DNA of 64,000 nt from Tenacibaculum sp. AHE14PA (GTDB lineage Bacteria; Bacteroidota; Bacteroidia; Flavobacteriales; Flavobacteriaceae), in assembly GCF_019278465.1 (NCBI RefSeq), contig NZ_CP058983.1:310001-374000 (forward strand). Reading direction: 5' to 3'. The number at the start of each line of letters is the position of its first letter. Position 1 is the stretch's first letter. Of the stretch, positions 35,702 through 45,230 are shown piece by piece. The translations under genes were made by a program, and so were the position numbers. Under the pieces are notes generated by a model. The model saw only the letters and a program-made list of their open reading frames with translations, was not told the origin of the DNA and searched no databases.

Positions 35702-35723
35702 AATTCCCGCAAAAGCGGGAATT
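35702..35723 (-). terminator. Terminator after efp
   Basis: GC-rich stem AATTCCCGC/GCGGGAATT, then TCTTTTTAT on the minus strand. It separates efp from the LpxD-like gene. Confidence 0.75.
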
Positions 35724-35726
35724 GTT

Positions 35727-36293
35727 TTATTCTTTAACTCTTTCCTGATAAGTTCCTTTGGTAGTTTCTACCTTAATTTTATCTCCTTCGTTAATAAACA
35801 ATGGCACATTTACAATTGCTCCAGACTCCATCGTTGCAGGTTTTGTAGCATTTGTTGCTGTGTTTCCCTTTACACCTGGTTCTGTATGTGTAACTTCTAA
35901 AATTACACTTGCAGGCATATCTACAGATAAAGGCATATCATCTTCAGAATTAATTATGATAGTTACCACTTCCCCTTCTTTCATTAAATCAGGTGAATCT
36001 AAAGCACTTTTCTCTAATGTAATTTGAGAATAATCAACTTGATTCATAAAATGAAACGTTTCTCCTTCTCTGTATAAATATTGAAATTTATGAGTTTCAA
36101 CTCTAACATCATCAATTTTTCTTCCTGAAGGAAATGTATTATCAACTACTTTACCGTTTGTTACACTTTTTAACTTTGTTCTTACAAAAGCAGGTCCTTT
36201 TCCTGGTTTAACATGTAAAAATTCAACAACTTTATAAATATCGTTGTTGTATCTCATGCATAATCCGTTTTTAATATCTGATGTAGATGCCAT
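35727..36293 (-). CDS. efp: Elongation factor P
   Basis: Relieves ribosome stalling at polyproline stretches. The 188-residue protein shows the KOW-like N-terminal domain with the loop that carries the modified position (KPGKGPAFVRTK, about 31-42), where the residue after PGKG is Pro-Ala, and the two OB domains, ending in TKGTYQERVKE. Full length. It sits in the lpx cluster, the usual flavobacterial place. Confidence 0.96.
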   Translation of the reverse strand: MASTSDIKNGLCMRYNNDIYKVVEFLHVKPGKGPAFVRTKLKSVTNGKVVDNTFPSGRKIDDVRVETHKFQYLYREGETFHFMNQVDYSQITLEKSALDSPDLMKEGEVVTIIINSEDDMPLSVDMPASVILEVTHTEPGVKGNTATNATKPATMESGAIVNVPLFINEGDKIKVETTKGTYQERVKE

Positions 36294-36356
36294 TCTTTAA
36301 TTTATTTTATGTTGAAATAATTATTCACTAATTTTTCAACTATTTAATTTTTATGC

Positions 36357-37142
36357 TTAATTTGATTTAAAGTATCCTTTCATAATACCACGATGCGAAT
36401 CTTTTATAAACTGTATAATTTCATCACGTTCAGAAGTTGCCTCCATTTCTGCTTCGATGATGTCAATCGCTTGTGAATAATTATAATTTTGCTGGAATAA
36501 TATTCTATATATATCTTGAATTTCTCTGATTTTTTCTATTGCATATCCTCTTCTACGCAAACCAACAGAATTAATTCCTACGTATGATAATGGTTCACGA
36601 GCTGCTTTTACATATGGCGGAACATCTTTACGAACCAAAGACCCTCCGGTTACAAAAGCATGATTTCCTACTGATGCAAATTGGTGTACTGCAACCATAC
36701 CTGCTAACACTACATTATCGCCAATAGTAACATGACCTGCTAAGGTGGTATTATTAGAAAAGATACAGTTTTCTCCAACAAAACAATCATGTGCAATATG
36801 GCAATACGCCATTATTAAACAATTATCTCCGATAATAGTTTTCATTCTATCAGAAGTTCCTCTGTTTATTGTAACACACTCTCTTATGGTAACATTGTCA
36901 CCAATTACCACCGTTGTTTCTTCTTCTGCGAATTTTAAATCTTGAGGAATAGCAGAAATCACAGCCCCAGGAAAAATTTTGCAATTTTTACCGATACGAG
37001 CTCCTTCCATTATGGTAACATTAGATCCTATCCATGTTCCAGAACCAATTTCTACATTAGAGTGTATAGTTGTAAAAGGTTCTATTACCACATTTCGAGC
37101 AATTTTTGCTTGTGGGTGTACGTATGCAAGTGGTTGATTCAT
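36357..37142 (-). CDS. lpxA: Acyl-ACP--UDP-N-acetylglucosamine O-acyltransferase
   Basis: First enzyme of lipid A synthesis, adding a 3-hydroxyacyl chain to UDP-GlcNAc. The 261-residue protein starts MNQPLAYVHPQAKIARNVVIEPF, has hexapeptide repeats to about residue 190 and the catalytic His region AYCHIAHDC (about 119-127). Full length. Its start is 3 bases from the lpxC-fabZ stop, so the two are cotranslated. Confidence 0.95.
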   Translation of the reverse strand: MNQPLAYVHPQAKIARNVVIEPFTTIHSNVEIGSGTWIGSNVTIMEGARIGKNCKIFPGAVISAIPQDLKFAEEETTVVIGDNVTIRECVTINRGTSDRMKTIIGDNCLIMAYCHIAHDCFVGENCIFSNNTTLAGHVTIGDNVVLAGMVAVHQFASVGNHAFVTGGSLVRKDVPPYVKAAREPLSYVGINSVGLRRRGYAIEKIREIQDIYRILFQQNYNYSQAIDIIEAEMEATSERDEIIQFIKDSHRGIMKGYFKSN

Positions 37143-37145
37143 AAA

Positions 37146-38537
37146 CTATTGTTTTTTTGCTATTTGTGCCATTAATTCTGCTTCTGCTACAACTTTTCCG
37201 TTTGCATAAGCATACGCTTGCATATGACAAATACCTCTTCTAATAGGTGTTATCAATTCACATTTAAAAGTTAAAGTATCCCCTGGCAACACTTTTTGTT
37301 TAAACTTAACATTATTCATTTTCATGAAATATGTTAAATAATTTTCTGGATCTGGTACTGTATTTAATACTAATACACCACCACATTGAGCCATTGCTTC
37401 TACTTGTAAAACTCCTGGCATTACTGGTGCTCCTGGAAAATGACCAACAAAGAAATTTTCATTCATTGTTACATTTTTCATACCAACCACATGTTTATCT
37501 GATAACTCTAAAATTCTATCAATTAATAAAAATGGTGGTCTGTGAGGCAAAACATCCATTATTTGGTGAATATCCATTAATGGAGGCTGATTCAAGTCAT
37601 ATTTAGGAACGTTATTACGTTTCTCTAATTTAATGATTTTGGCTAGTTTCTTAGCAAAAACAGTGTTCACTAAATGGCCTGGTTTATTAGCTATAACTTT
37701 ACCTCTAATACGAGTACCAACTAATGCTAAATCTCCAATTACGTCTAATAATTTATGACGTGCTGCTTCGTTTGCCCAATGTAATTCTAGATTATCTAAA
37801 ATTCCGTTAGACTGTATTTTTATATCTTCTTTATTAAAAGCTTTCTTTAATTTTTCAGTAGTACTTGCAGATAATTCTTTATCAACATATACAATTGCAT
37901 TATTTAAATCACCTCCTTTAATAAGGTTATGCTCTAATAACATTTCTATTTCATGTAAAAAACTAAAAGTTCTTGCTGCTGAAATATGTTCTTTAAAGTC
38001 TGAAATTTTATCTAAAGTTGCATTTTGAGTTCCTAAAATTTTAGTGCCAAAATCAACCATTGTAGTTACTTGATACTCATCAGAAGGCATTAAGATAATT
38101 TCACTACCTGTAGCTTCATCCTTGTATGAAATAATTTCTTTTACAACATATTCTTCAATCGGTGCATCTTGCTCTACAATTACTGCTTCTTCTAATGCTT
38201 TAATAAAAAACTTTGAAGAACCATCCATAATAGGAGGCTCTGAAGCATCAATCTCAATAATTAAATTATCGATATCTAAACCTACAGCTGCCGCTAAAAC
38301 ATGCTCTGATGTTTGAATTTGCACACCTTTATTCTCAATATTTGTTCCTCTTTGAGTATTGGTTACATATTCTGCTTTTGCTTGTATTATAGGTGAACCT
38401 TCTAAATCAACTCTTACAAATGCAAATCCATGATTTATTGGAGCTGGTTTAAACACCATTGTTACTTCATTACCTGTATGCAATCCTACACCAGATAATG
38501 TAATTTCGTTTTGTATTGTTTTTTGTTGCTTACTCAT
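37146..38537 (-). CDS. lpxC-fabZ: Bifunctional UDP-3-O-acyl-GlcNAc deacetylase / 3-hydroxyacyl-ACP dehydratase (LpxC-FabZ)
   Basis: A 463-residue fusion. The first 300 residues are LpxC: SGVGLHTG (15-22), EHVLAAAVGL (zinc His), DGSSKFF and the C-terminal HKLLDVIGDLAL. The rest, from about 315, is FabZ: HRPPFLLIDRI, GHFPGAPVMPGVLQVEAMAQ with the catalytic His and Glu. One protein thus supplies the committed step of lipid A and a dehydratase of fatty-acid synthesis. This fusion is characteristic of Bacteroidota. Confidence 0.96.
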   Translation of the reverse strand: MSKQQKTIQNEITLSGVGLHTGNEVTMVFKPAPINHGFAFVRVDLEGSPIIQAKAEYVTNTQRGTNIENKGVQIQTSEHVLAAAVGLDIDNLIIEIDASEPPIMDGSSKFFIKALEEAVIVEQDAPIEEYVVKEIISYKDEATGSEIILMPSDEYQVTTMVDFGTKILGTQNATLDKISDFKEHISAARTFSFLHEIEMLLEHNLIKGGDLNNAIVYVDKELSASTTEKLKKAFNKEDIKIQSNGILDNLELHWANEAARHKLLDVIGDLALVGTRIRGKVIANKPGHLVNTVFAKKLAKIIKLEKRNNVPKYDLNQPPLMDIHQIMDVLPHRPPFLLIDRILELSDKHVVGMKNVTMNENFFVGHFPGAPVMPGVLQVEAMAQCGGVLVLNTVPDPENYLTYFMKMNNVKFKQKVLPGDTLTFKCELITPIRRGICHMQAYAYANGKVVAEAELMAQIAKKQ

Positions 38538-39570
38538 TTTTTATTTTTTGAGCATTTAACTCTTTTTCAATTTTATATACTGTTGATGCTAGCTTTGGTA
38601 AATTTTTAAAATTAACGTATGATTTACTATAATCTGAATATCCAAATGCTGGTGTTCCTTGAACTACATCATTATCTTTTATACTTTTACCTATTCCTGA
38701 TTGTGCTTGTATTCGTACATTATTACCTATTGTAATATGTCCAACAATACCAACCTGACCACCAATCATGCAACTCTCACCTATTTTTGCAGATCCTGCA
38801 ATACCAGTTTGCGATGCTATTACGGTATTTTTACCTATTTCAACATTATGAGCAACCTGTATCTGGTTGTCTAGCTTTACTCCTTTTCTAATAATTGTAG
38901 CCCCTAATGTAGCTCTATCTATTGTTGAGTTTGCTCCGATATCAACATTATCTTCAATAATAACATTTCCTATTTGAGGTATCGTTGTATATTCACCGCT
39001 TTCGGTAGGTGCAAATCCAAATCCGTCTGAACCAATAACACTTCCAGAATGAATTTTACAATTCGATCCTATTTCAGTTTCAGAATAAATTTTTACTCCT
39101 GCAAAAATAGTCGTGTTATCTCCTATTTTTGTATTGTCTCCTATATAAGAATTCGGGTAAATTTTTACATTTTTTCCTAAAACAACATTTTCTCCAATAT
39201 AAGCAAAGGCTCCGATGTATTCATTTTCTCCTACAGATGCAGAATCAGCTATGAAATGCGGATTTTCTCTACCTTGTTTATTGTTTTTAACTTCATTATA
39301 AAACTCTAATAATTTAGAAAATGACGCATAAGCATCATCAACCTTAATTAAGGTTGTAGTTATTTCACTTTCTAATTCAAAGTTCTTGTTTACTATTGCG
39401 ATACTTGCATTAGTAGTATATATGTATGAATTATATTTAGGATTAGATAAAAAAGTAAGAGAACCCTCTGTACCTTCTTCTATCTTTGAAAGTTTAGATA
39501 CTTCTGCGTTAGAATCACCTATAATTTCTCCTTCTAATATACCCGCTATTTGTTCTGCTGTAAATTTCAT
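38530..39570 (-). CDS. lpxD: UDP-3-O-(3-hydroxyacyl)glucosamine N-acyltransferase
   Basis: Adds the second acyl chain in lipid A synthesis. The 346-residue protein has the N-terminal uridine-binding region, about ten hexapeptide turns (about 100-300) and the catalytic His segment VAHNVEIGKN near 242. The start MKFTAEQIAG is preferred to an upstream MHS extension because of the promoter box just before it. Its 3' end overlaps lpxC-fabZ by eight bases. Confidence 0.95.
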   Translation of the reverse strand: MKFTAEQIAGILEGEIIGDSNAEVSKLSKIEEGTEGSLTFLSNPKYNSYIYTTNASIAIVNKNFELESEITTTLIKVDDAYASFSKLLEFYNEVKNNKQGRENPHFIADSASVGENEYIGAFAYIGENVVLGKNVKIYPNSYIGDNTKIGDNTTIFAGVKIYSETEIGSNCKIHSGSVIGSDGFGFAPTESGEYTTIPQIGNVIIEDNVDIGANSTIDRATLGATIIRKGVKLDNQIQVAHNVEIGKNTVIASQTGIAGSAKIGESCMIGGQVGIVGHITIGNNVRIQAQSGIGKSIKDNDVVQGTPAFGYSDYSKSYVNFKNLPKLASTVYKIEKELNAQKIKNE

Positions 39571-39576
39571 TGAATG

Positions 39577-39584
39577 CAAAAGTA
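39577..39584 (-). promoter_or_regulatory. -7 promoter box of lpxD
   Basis: On the minus strand TACTTTTG is an exact TAnnTTTG match and ends six bases before the start codon, which suggests a leaderless or nearly leaderless message. Confidence 0.6.
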
Positions 39585-39626
39585 ATTATTTTTGTTTAAT
39601 TACCTCTAGTTAGAATTACTTAACAA

Positions 39627-40865
39627 TTAAATTAAACTAGTTTTTTTAGGATAACATAAATAGTATTTTATAACTGGTTTAGATAAAGCCTTTAAATTTA
39701 GTTGATCAGAAGCTTTTGCGATATCTTTTAATTTGCCTTTTTTTGTGTAAATTTTTATAGGTTTATTAGTATTATATGCTTGATGTTTTATTTTATTTGA
39801 TAAAACAAAATAATTTAAATCCTCTTTCTCAATACCTTTATTTTCTGAAATCTTTTTGTAAATTTCATTTTTATACTTTTCTGTAAAGGCTTCATCTTGC
39901 ATTTCTATCTTTAAAAGATTTCTATGAATAATCATTTTTGCTAAAGAAGAAAGTACAAAATCTTCATGATGCACCCATTCTTTTATTGCCGACATTACAT
40001 CATAGTCATCTAATTCCGAAAATATTTTTAATGTTTTATTAGTGAAATTACTTTCGGTTATTGGGTTGTATAAAAAATGCTTCAAGGCACTTCCGGCAGG
40101 TAAATCAACTCCTTTTGTAGCTAATTCTTTGGCTCTTTTTAATACGTTTACTAGCGTGCTTTCGGCAACCAAACCTGTTTTATGCAAATAAACTTGCCAG
40201 TACATTAAACGACGCGCAATAATAAATTTTTCGACAGAATAAATTCCTTTTTGCTCTATAACTAATTCATCATTTACAACATTCATCATTGCAATTAAAC
40301 GATCTGAAGAAATATTACCTTCGGTAACTCCTGTATAAAAACTATCTCTTTTTAAATAATCTAATCGATCAATATCTAATTGACTTGATATTAACTGGTA
40401 TAAAAATTCTCTATGATATTTTCCTTCAAAAATTTGAATAGCCAAATTTAATTGTCCATCAAATTCATCATTTAAAACTCTCATAAATTTTAATGAAATC
40501 TCCTCGTGTGAAACGCCATTAACAATACTATGTTCTAAAGCATGAGAAAAAGCACCATGACCAATATCATGTAATAAAATAGCTACATACAAAGCGTTTG
40601 CTTCTTCATCCGAAATAGTTACATTTTTATTCCTTAATATGTATACTGCTTTTTGCATTAAATGCATACAGCCAATTGCGTGGTGAAAGCGCGTATGATT
40701 AGCACCGGGATACACCATACTAGATAACCCCATTTGTGTAACCCTTCTTAATCGTTGAAAATAAGGATGCTCTATAATATCAAATATTAAAGAATTTGGA
40801 ATGGTTATAAAGCCGTAAATAGGATCGTTTATAATCTTTAATTTGTTCGTTTTCTGACTGTTCAA
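39627..40865 (-). CDS. HD-domain phosphohydrolase
   Basis: A 412-residue protein with the HD metal-binding set: TRFHHAIG (His61-62), LLHDIGHGAFSHALEH (His99-Asp100, plus the His of ALEH) and a later Asp in QLDIDRLDYL. Family members include dNTP triphosphohydrolases and related HD proteins (SAMHD1/dGTPase-like fold). The substrate cannot be told here. It is upstream of lpxD on the same strand, as in other flavobacteria. Confidence 0.9.
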   Translation of the reverse strand: MNSQKTNKLKIINDPIYGFITIPNSLIFDIIEHPYFQRLRRVTQMGLSSMVYPGANHTRFHHAIGCMHLMQKAVYILRNKNVTISDEEANALYVAILLHDIGHGAFSHALEHSIVNGVSHEEISLKFMRVLNDEFDGQLNLAIQIFEGKYHREFLYQLISSQLDIDRLDYLKRDSFYTGVTEGNISSDRLIAMMNVVNDELVIEQKGIYSVEKFIIARRLMYWQVYLHKTGLVAESTLVNVLKRAKELATKGVDLPAGSALKHFLYNPITESNFTNKTLKIFSELDDYDVMSAIKEWVHHEDFVLSSLAKMIIHRNLLKIEMQDEAFTEKYKNEIYKKISENKGIEKEDLNYFVLSNKIKHQAYNTNKPIKIYTKKGKLKDIAKASDQLNLKALSKPVIKYYLCYPKKTSLI

Positions 40866-41003
40866 AATATCTTAATATTTCAATTTTAAACAAAAGAATC
40901 ATAATTTATCTACAAAACCAAATTAACAAAAGCTTTATTAACGTATTTTTAGCTTTTAGATGTACAACAAATACATTTAAGAGCGTTAATTTAGTATAAA
41001 GAC

Positions 41004-42563
41004 ATGAAAATTATGATGAGAAATATAGATATACTTTGGGTTGATGATGAAATAGATTTATTAAAACCACACATTTTGTTTTTAGAAAAGAAAAATTATG
41101 TGGTAACAACATCTACAAATGGCGCTGATGCAATAGATTTAGTTGATGAACAAAATTTCGATATTGTTTTTTTAGATGAAAATATGCCAGGAATCACTGG
41201 TTTAGAAACACTGGCTGCCATCAAACAAAAAAACGCAAATCTTCCTGTAGTGATGATTACCAAAAGTGAAGAAGAATATATAATGGAAGAAGCTATAGGA
41301 TCTAAAATAGCAGATTATTTAATAAAACCTGTAAATCCGAATCAGATATTATTAAGCTTAAAGAAAAACTTAGATCATTCTCGTTTAATCTCCGAAAAAA
41401 CCACTTCTAATTATCAACAAGAGTTCAGAAAAATATCGATGGATTTAGCCATGGTAAATTCTTATGAAGAATGGGCAGAGTTATATAAAAAATTAGTGCA
41501 TTGGGAATTAGAGTTAGAGAATATTAATGATACCGGAATGCTAGAGATTTTAGAATCTCAGAAATCAGAAGCGAATTCACAGTTTTTTAAATTCATCAAA
41601 AAAAATTATCAAAATTGGCTTACTAGTGATGATAAACCCACTTTTTCTCACACATTATTTAAAGACTATGTAGTTCCTACGCTATCAAAAGAGCAAGGAG
41701 TTTTATTGGTTGTTATTGATAATCTTCGTTACGATCAATATCGCGTTTTAGAGCCTTTTATCAATAATTATTATAAAAAAGAAGAGGAACATTCTTATTA
41801 TAGTATTTTACCTACAGCAACACAATATGCTCGTAATGCTATTTTTTCTGGATTGATGCCTTCTGAAATGGAAAAAAAACATCCTGATTTTTGGAGAAAT
41901 GACACAGATGAAGGTGGGAAAAACTTATTTGAGCCAGATTTTTTAGATGCTCAAATAAAAAGATTAAAATTAAACATTAAACACGAATATTATAAAATTG
42001 TATCACTTAAAAGTGGTAAAGAATTAGCAGATAACTATAACGGTACAAAACAAAATGATTTAACAGTGGTTGTTTATAATTTTGTAGACATGTTATCGCA
42101 TGCTAAAACAGAAATGGAAGTTATTAAAGAGCTTGCTGGTGATGACAAGGCATATAGATCGTTGTCTGTTAGTTGGTTTAAAAACTCTCCTTTATATGAT
42201 ATTATTCAGAAAGCACAAAAACTGGGTCAAAAACTAATTATTACTACCGATCATGGTACTATAAATGCTAAAAACCCGACAAAAGTAGTTGGTGACAAAA
42301 ACATCAGTTCTAATTTACGTTACAAAACAGGCAGGAGCTTAAGTTATGAAGACAAAGATGTGTTTGCTGTTAAGAATCCCAAAGATATCTTTTTACCTAG
42401 TATTGCTATAAATAGCCCGTTTATTTTTGCCAGAGAAGATTTGTTTTTTGCCTATCCTAATAATTATAATCATTTTGTAAAGTACTTTAAAAACACTTAT
42501 CAGCATGGCGGTGTATCATTAGAAGAAGTAATTATTCCATGTGCTATATATAGTCCTAAATAA
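41004..42563 (+). CDS. porX: T9SS regulator PorX (response regulator with PglZ-type hydrolase domain)
   Basis: A 519-residue protein. Receiver domain at 1-125 (WVDDE, phospho-Asp58 in IVFLDENMPG) and, from about 200, a PglZ/alkaline-phosphatase superfamily domain (LLVVIDNLRYDQYRVLEPF, SILPTATQYARNAIFSG, ITTDHGTINAKNPTKVVGD). This is the architecture of PorX, which with PorY controls type IX secretion genes. The start may be at 41013 or 41016 (MMRN.. or MRN..). It shares its direction with tsaE and alanine dehydrogenase. Confidence 0.94.
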   Translation: MKIMMRNIDILWVDDEIDLLKPHILFLEKKNYVVTTSTNGADAIDLVDEQNFDIVFLDENMPGITGLETLAAIKQKNANLPVVMITKSEEEYIMEEAIGSKIADYLIKPVNPNQILLSLKKNLDHSRLISEKTTSNYQQEFRKISMDLAMVNSYEEWAELYKKLVHWELELENINDTGMLEILESQKSEANSQFFKFIKKNYQNWLTSDDKPTFSHTLFKDYVVPTLSKEQGVLLVVIDNLRYDQYRVLEPFINNYYKKEEEHSYYSILPTATQYARNAIFSGLMPSEMEKKHPDFWRNDTDEGGKNLFEPDFLDAQIKRLKLNIKHEYYKIVSLKSGKELADNYNGTKQNDLTVVVYNFVDMLSHAKTEMEVIKELAGDDKAYRSLSVSWFKNSPLYDIIQKAQKLGQKLIITTDHGTINAKNPTKVVGDKNISSNLRYKTGRSLSYEDKDVFAVKNPKDIFLPSIAINSPFIFAREDLFFAYPNNYNHFVKYFKNTYQHGGVSLEEVIIPCAIYSPK

Positions 42564-42587
42564 TTTTATAAATATATTATAGTTTTC

Positions 42588-42595
42588 TATTTTTG
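42588..42595 (+). promoter_or_regulatory. -7 promoter box of tsaE
   Basis: TATTTTTG is an exact TAnnTTTG match and ends six bases before the tsaE ATG, as at lpxD, so the message may be leaderless. Confidence 0.6.
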
Positions 42596-42601
42596 CTTGC
42601 T

Positions 42602-43015
42602 ATGAACAAAAATTATTCTTTAAACGAATTAACCCTAATAGCTGAAGACATTGTTAAAAATGCTCAGAATAAAGTATTGCTTTTTTATGGTGATATGGGT
42701 GTTGGTAAAACAACTTTAATAAAAGAAATTTGCAAAGTTTTGGGTGTCGAAGATGCTGCGCACTCACCTACTTTCTCTCTGGTAAACGAGTATCAAACAA
42801 CTAATAGTGATATTGTTTATCATTTTGATTTTTATCGCATCGAACACGAAGAAGAAGCTTACGATATGGGCGTTGAAGATTATTTATATAGCAATAATTG
42901 GTGCCTAATTGAATGGCCTGAAAATGTTAAAAATTTACTACCTTTAGATGCTGTTACTGTAAAAATTAATCTTTTAGAGAACGGTCAACGTAATATCCAA
43001 CTAACAAACAACTAG
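42602..43015 (+). CDS. tsaE: tRNA threonylcarbamoyladenosine synthesis ATPase TsaE
   Basis: A 137-residue ATPase for the t6A37 tRNA modification. Walker A is GDMGVGKTT (30-38), followed by the switch HSPTFSLVNEY and a conserved HFDFYRI and LIEWPEN. The TTG four codons upstream is rejected because the ATG at 42602 follows the promoter box. It is probably the first gene of a unit with alanine dehydrogenase, six bases away. Confidence 0.94.
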   Translation: MNKNYSLNELTLIAEDIVKNAQNKVLLFYGDMGVGKTTLIKEICKVLGVEDAAHSPTFSLVNEYQTTNSDIVYHFDFYRIEHEEEAYDMGVEDYLYSNNWCLIEWPENVKNLLPLDAVTVKINLLENGQRNIQLTNN

Positions 43016-43020
43016 TTATA

Positions 43021-44217
43021 ATGAGTTCTATTTCGCCTTTTACCAAAGAGCAATTAATGCCGCAACCTGAAATGCTTGAAATAAAAAGACAAAAAGGCGA
43101 ATTATTTATTGGCTTACCTAAAGAAACGCATTTTGAGGAAAAACGTATTAGTTTGTCTCCCGATGCTGTTTCTGCTTTGGTTGAAAACGGCCATAGAGTT
43201 GTTGTTGAAGCTGGCGCTGGTGATGGTGCTAATTATAGTGATAAAGAATATTCTGATGCTGGTGCTAAAATAGCCTACAATACAAAAGAAGCTTTTGGGT
43301 GTACTATTGTTTTAAAAGTAGCCCCTCCTTCTTTAGAGGAAATTAAAATGTTAAATCCGCAAACAGTTTTAATATCTGCATTGCAGCTCAAAACTCAAGA
43401 TAAAAAATATTTTGAAGCTTTGGCTAATAAACGAATCACTGCTGTAGCTTTTGATTATATAAAAGACGAACACGGAGTGTACCCAATCGTAAAATCATTA
43501 AGTGAAATTGCGGGGATTGCTTCTATGCATATCGCAGCCGAATTAATGACAACATCTAACGGTGGTAATGGTTTATTATTAGGAAATATTGGTGGTGTTC
43601 CTCCTAGTGATGTAGTAATTTTAGGAGCAGGTACTGTTGGTGAATTCGCTGCACGTTCTGCTATCGGATTAGGAGCTCGTGTAAAGGTTTTTGATAATTC
43701 TATTACCAAATTAAGGAAATTACAACACTGTTTGCAATCTCCAATATACACCTCTACTGTTCAGCCCAAAACATTAACTAAAGCTTTAATGCGCTGTGAT
43801 GTTGTTGTTGGTGCTATTAGAGGTAAAGAGCGCTCTCCTGTAATTGTTACAGAACACATGATTGAACAAATGAAAGATGGAGCCGTTATTGTTGATGTAA
43901 GTATTGATTGTGGTGGCTGTTTTGAAACTTCAAAAATTACTACACACAGTAAACCTACTTTTACCCAACATGGTGTAATTCATTATTGTGTACCAAACAT
44001 TCCTTCGCGATATGCACGTACTGCTTCGGTTTCTATTAGTAATATATTTACTCCATACCTATTGAATATTGCAGAAGAAGGCGGATTTGAAAATGCGGCT
44101 CGTTTTGATAGAAGTTTACGTAACGGAATGTATTTTTATCACGGAATTCTAACAAATAAAACGGTAGCTGATTGGTTTGACTTGCCTTATAGAGATATTA
44201 ATTTATTGATTTTATAA
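43021..44217 (+). CDS. ald: Alanine dehydrogenase
   Basis: Reversible NAD-dependent deamination of alanine to pyruvate. The 398-residue protein has the N-terminal catalytic domain (GLPKETHFEEKRISLSPDAV, 33-52), the Rossmann motif GAGTVGEFAARSAIGLGARVKVFD, and a CYC-type region VIVDVSIDCGGCFETS. Full length, a flavobacterial variant with an N-terminal extension of about 25 residues (MSSISPFTKEQLMPQPEMLE). Confidence 0.92.
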   Translation: MSSISPFTKEQLMPQPEMLEIKRQKGELFIGLPKETHFEEKRISLSPDAVSALVENGHRVVVEAGAGDGANYSDKEYSDAGAKIAYNTKEAFGCTIVLKVAPPSLEEIKMLNPQTVLISALQLKTQDKKYFEALANKRITAVAFDYIKDEHGVYPIVKSLSEIAGIASMHIAAELMTTSNGGNGLLLGNIGGVPPSDVVILGAGTVGEFAARSAIGLGARVKVFDNSITKLRKLQHCLQSPIYTSTVQPKTLTKALMRCDVVVGAIRGKERSPVIVTEHMIEQMKDGAVIVDVSIDCGGCFETSKITTHSKPTFTQHGVIHYCVPNIPSRYARTASVSISNIFTPYLLNIAEEGGFENAARFDRSLRNGMYFYHGILTNKTVADWFDLPYRDINLLIL

Positions 44218-44230
44218 CCTGTTTTTTTCT

Positions 44231-44238
44231 TACTTTTG
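44231..44238 (+). promoter_or_regulatory. -7 promoter box of the DUF4258 gene
   Basis: TACTTTTG matches TAnnTTTG exactly, 18 bases before the start codon at 44257. Confidence 0.5.
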
Positions 44239-44256
44239 CGATCACAAAATTTTACT

Positions 44257-44628
44257 ATGCAATTTTTAAAACGTTTTGGTTATTATGCAATCGGATTAGG
44301 TTTCGGTTCTTTAATTGTCTTATTTATTTGGAAGGGTAAAGATGTTTCTTTTGATTATGGAATGGATGCGCGTACCTTAAAAACAATTCGTATTAGAAAA
44401 AGATTGTTTTCTGATAAAGCAGTACAGGTTTTAACAAATTCTGCTATTGATACTGCTACGGTATCTGCAATTTTAAAAAATGGAGATGTAGATTTCGGTA
44501 AAAGTAAACCTCGTTTAAAACCTTGCCCTGAGTACTTTATTACAGGAAAAGACAGTTTAAAACATATCGATTTATATGTTATTAGATGTGATTCTACCAC
44601 AACTATTGATAAGATTACAATAAACTAG
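44257..44628 (+). CDS. DUF4258-like single-pass membrane protein
   Basis: A 123-residue protein with one N-terminal membrane helix (about 8-27, YYAIGLGFGSLIVLFIW) and a short soluble region that resembles DUF4258 (FDYGMDARTLKTIR, IDLYVIRCDSTTTIDKI). It is 39 bases after alanine dehydrogenase and overlaps the convergent YdeI-like gene by four bases. The ATG is chosen over a TTG seven codons upstream. Function unknown. Confidence 0.78.
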   Translation: MQFLKRFGYYAIGLGFGSLIVLFIWKGKDVSFDYGMDARTLKTIRIRKRLFSDKAVQVLTNSAIDTATVSAILKNGDVDFGKSKPRLKPCPEYFITGKDSLKHIDLYVIRCDSTTTIDKITIN

Positions 44629-45218
44629 CAGTTTTTATATTTATCATGAAGTCCCATTCCTTTTAGAATCATAGGTGTAATTTTATCTAACCTTTTATAC
44701 TTCGTTGTTTCTCGTTTTGCTTCAGAAATATAATTTGCATACTCTCTTTTTTTACTAAGTGAAAAATTAGCAAAACACGCTCTTAAAGCATCATCATCAT
44801 CTAATGCCATTTGCAATTCAGTTGGAATTATTAACGGTTTAGTGTTTTTAATTGGTTTAAATTCTTTTCCGTTTTCAGAATTCTTAATAGCTTCTAATAC
44901 ATATTCCTTCACTAAATCTACATCAATTTTGTTTAATGCACAAAACTGCCATTGACGCATCGCATGTGTTTTTTCTTCTTGCGCATTTTTCAATACTTTT
45001 TTATCATCATTTAAAAACATTCCTTGAAAAAACCAAAGTCCACAATAATTTTTAAAAGCAGACAAACCCACAATGTTTTTATTTTTATAAACATAAACTG
45101 GAGCTCCCAATTTAATAGTTTCTTCTAATGATAATTCTAATAAAACAGAACGCAAGAGCTTTAACTCTTGCGTCCATTTATTTTTAGCGGTAATATAATC
45201 TAGTACTTTGGTATTCAT
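44625..45218 (-). CDS. YdeI/OmpD-associated family protein (DUF1801-like)
   Basis: A 197-residue protein. Residues about 15-115 resemble DUF1801 (LEETIKLGAPVYVYKNKNIVGLSAFKNYCGLWFFQG), and the C-terminal half has the YdeI motif of bacterial 'OmpD-associated' proteins (LKACF-like DDDALRACFANFSLSKKREYANYISEAKRETTKYKRL). Its function is not established. 12 bases downstream of recQ on the same strand. Confidence 0.85.
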   Translation of the reverse strand: MNTKVLDYITAKNKWTQELKLLRSVLLELSLEETIKLGAPVYVYKNKNIVGLSAFKNYCGLWFFQGMFLNDDKKVLKNAQEEKTHAMRQWQFCALNKIDVDLVKEYVLEAIKNSENGKEFKPIKNTKPLIIPTELQMALDDDDALRACFANFSLSKKREYANYISEAKRETTKYKRLDKITPMILKGMGLHDKYKNC

Positions 45219-45230
45219 TAGTAGATTATT

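Noticed and set aside
36942..37175. A 77-residue plus-strand frame opposite lpxA
   Set aside because: Shadow of the lpxA hexapeptide codons; no independent promoter or motif.
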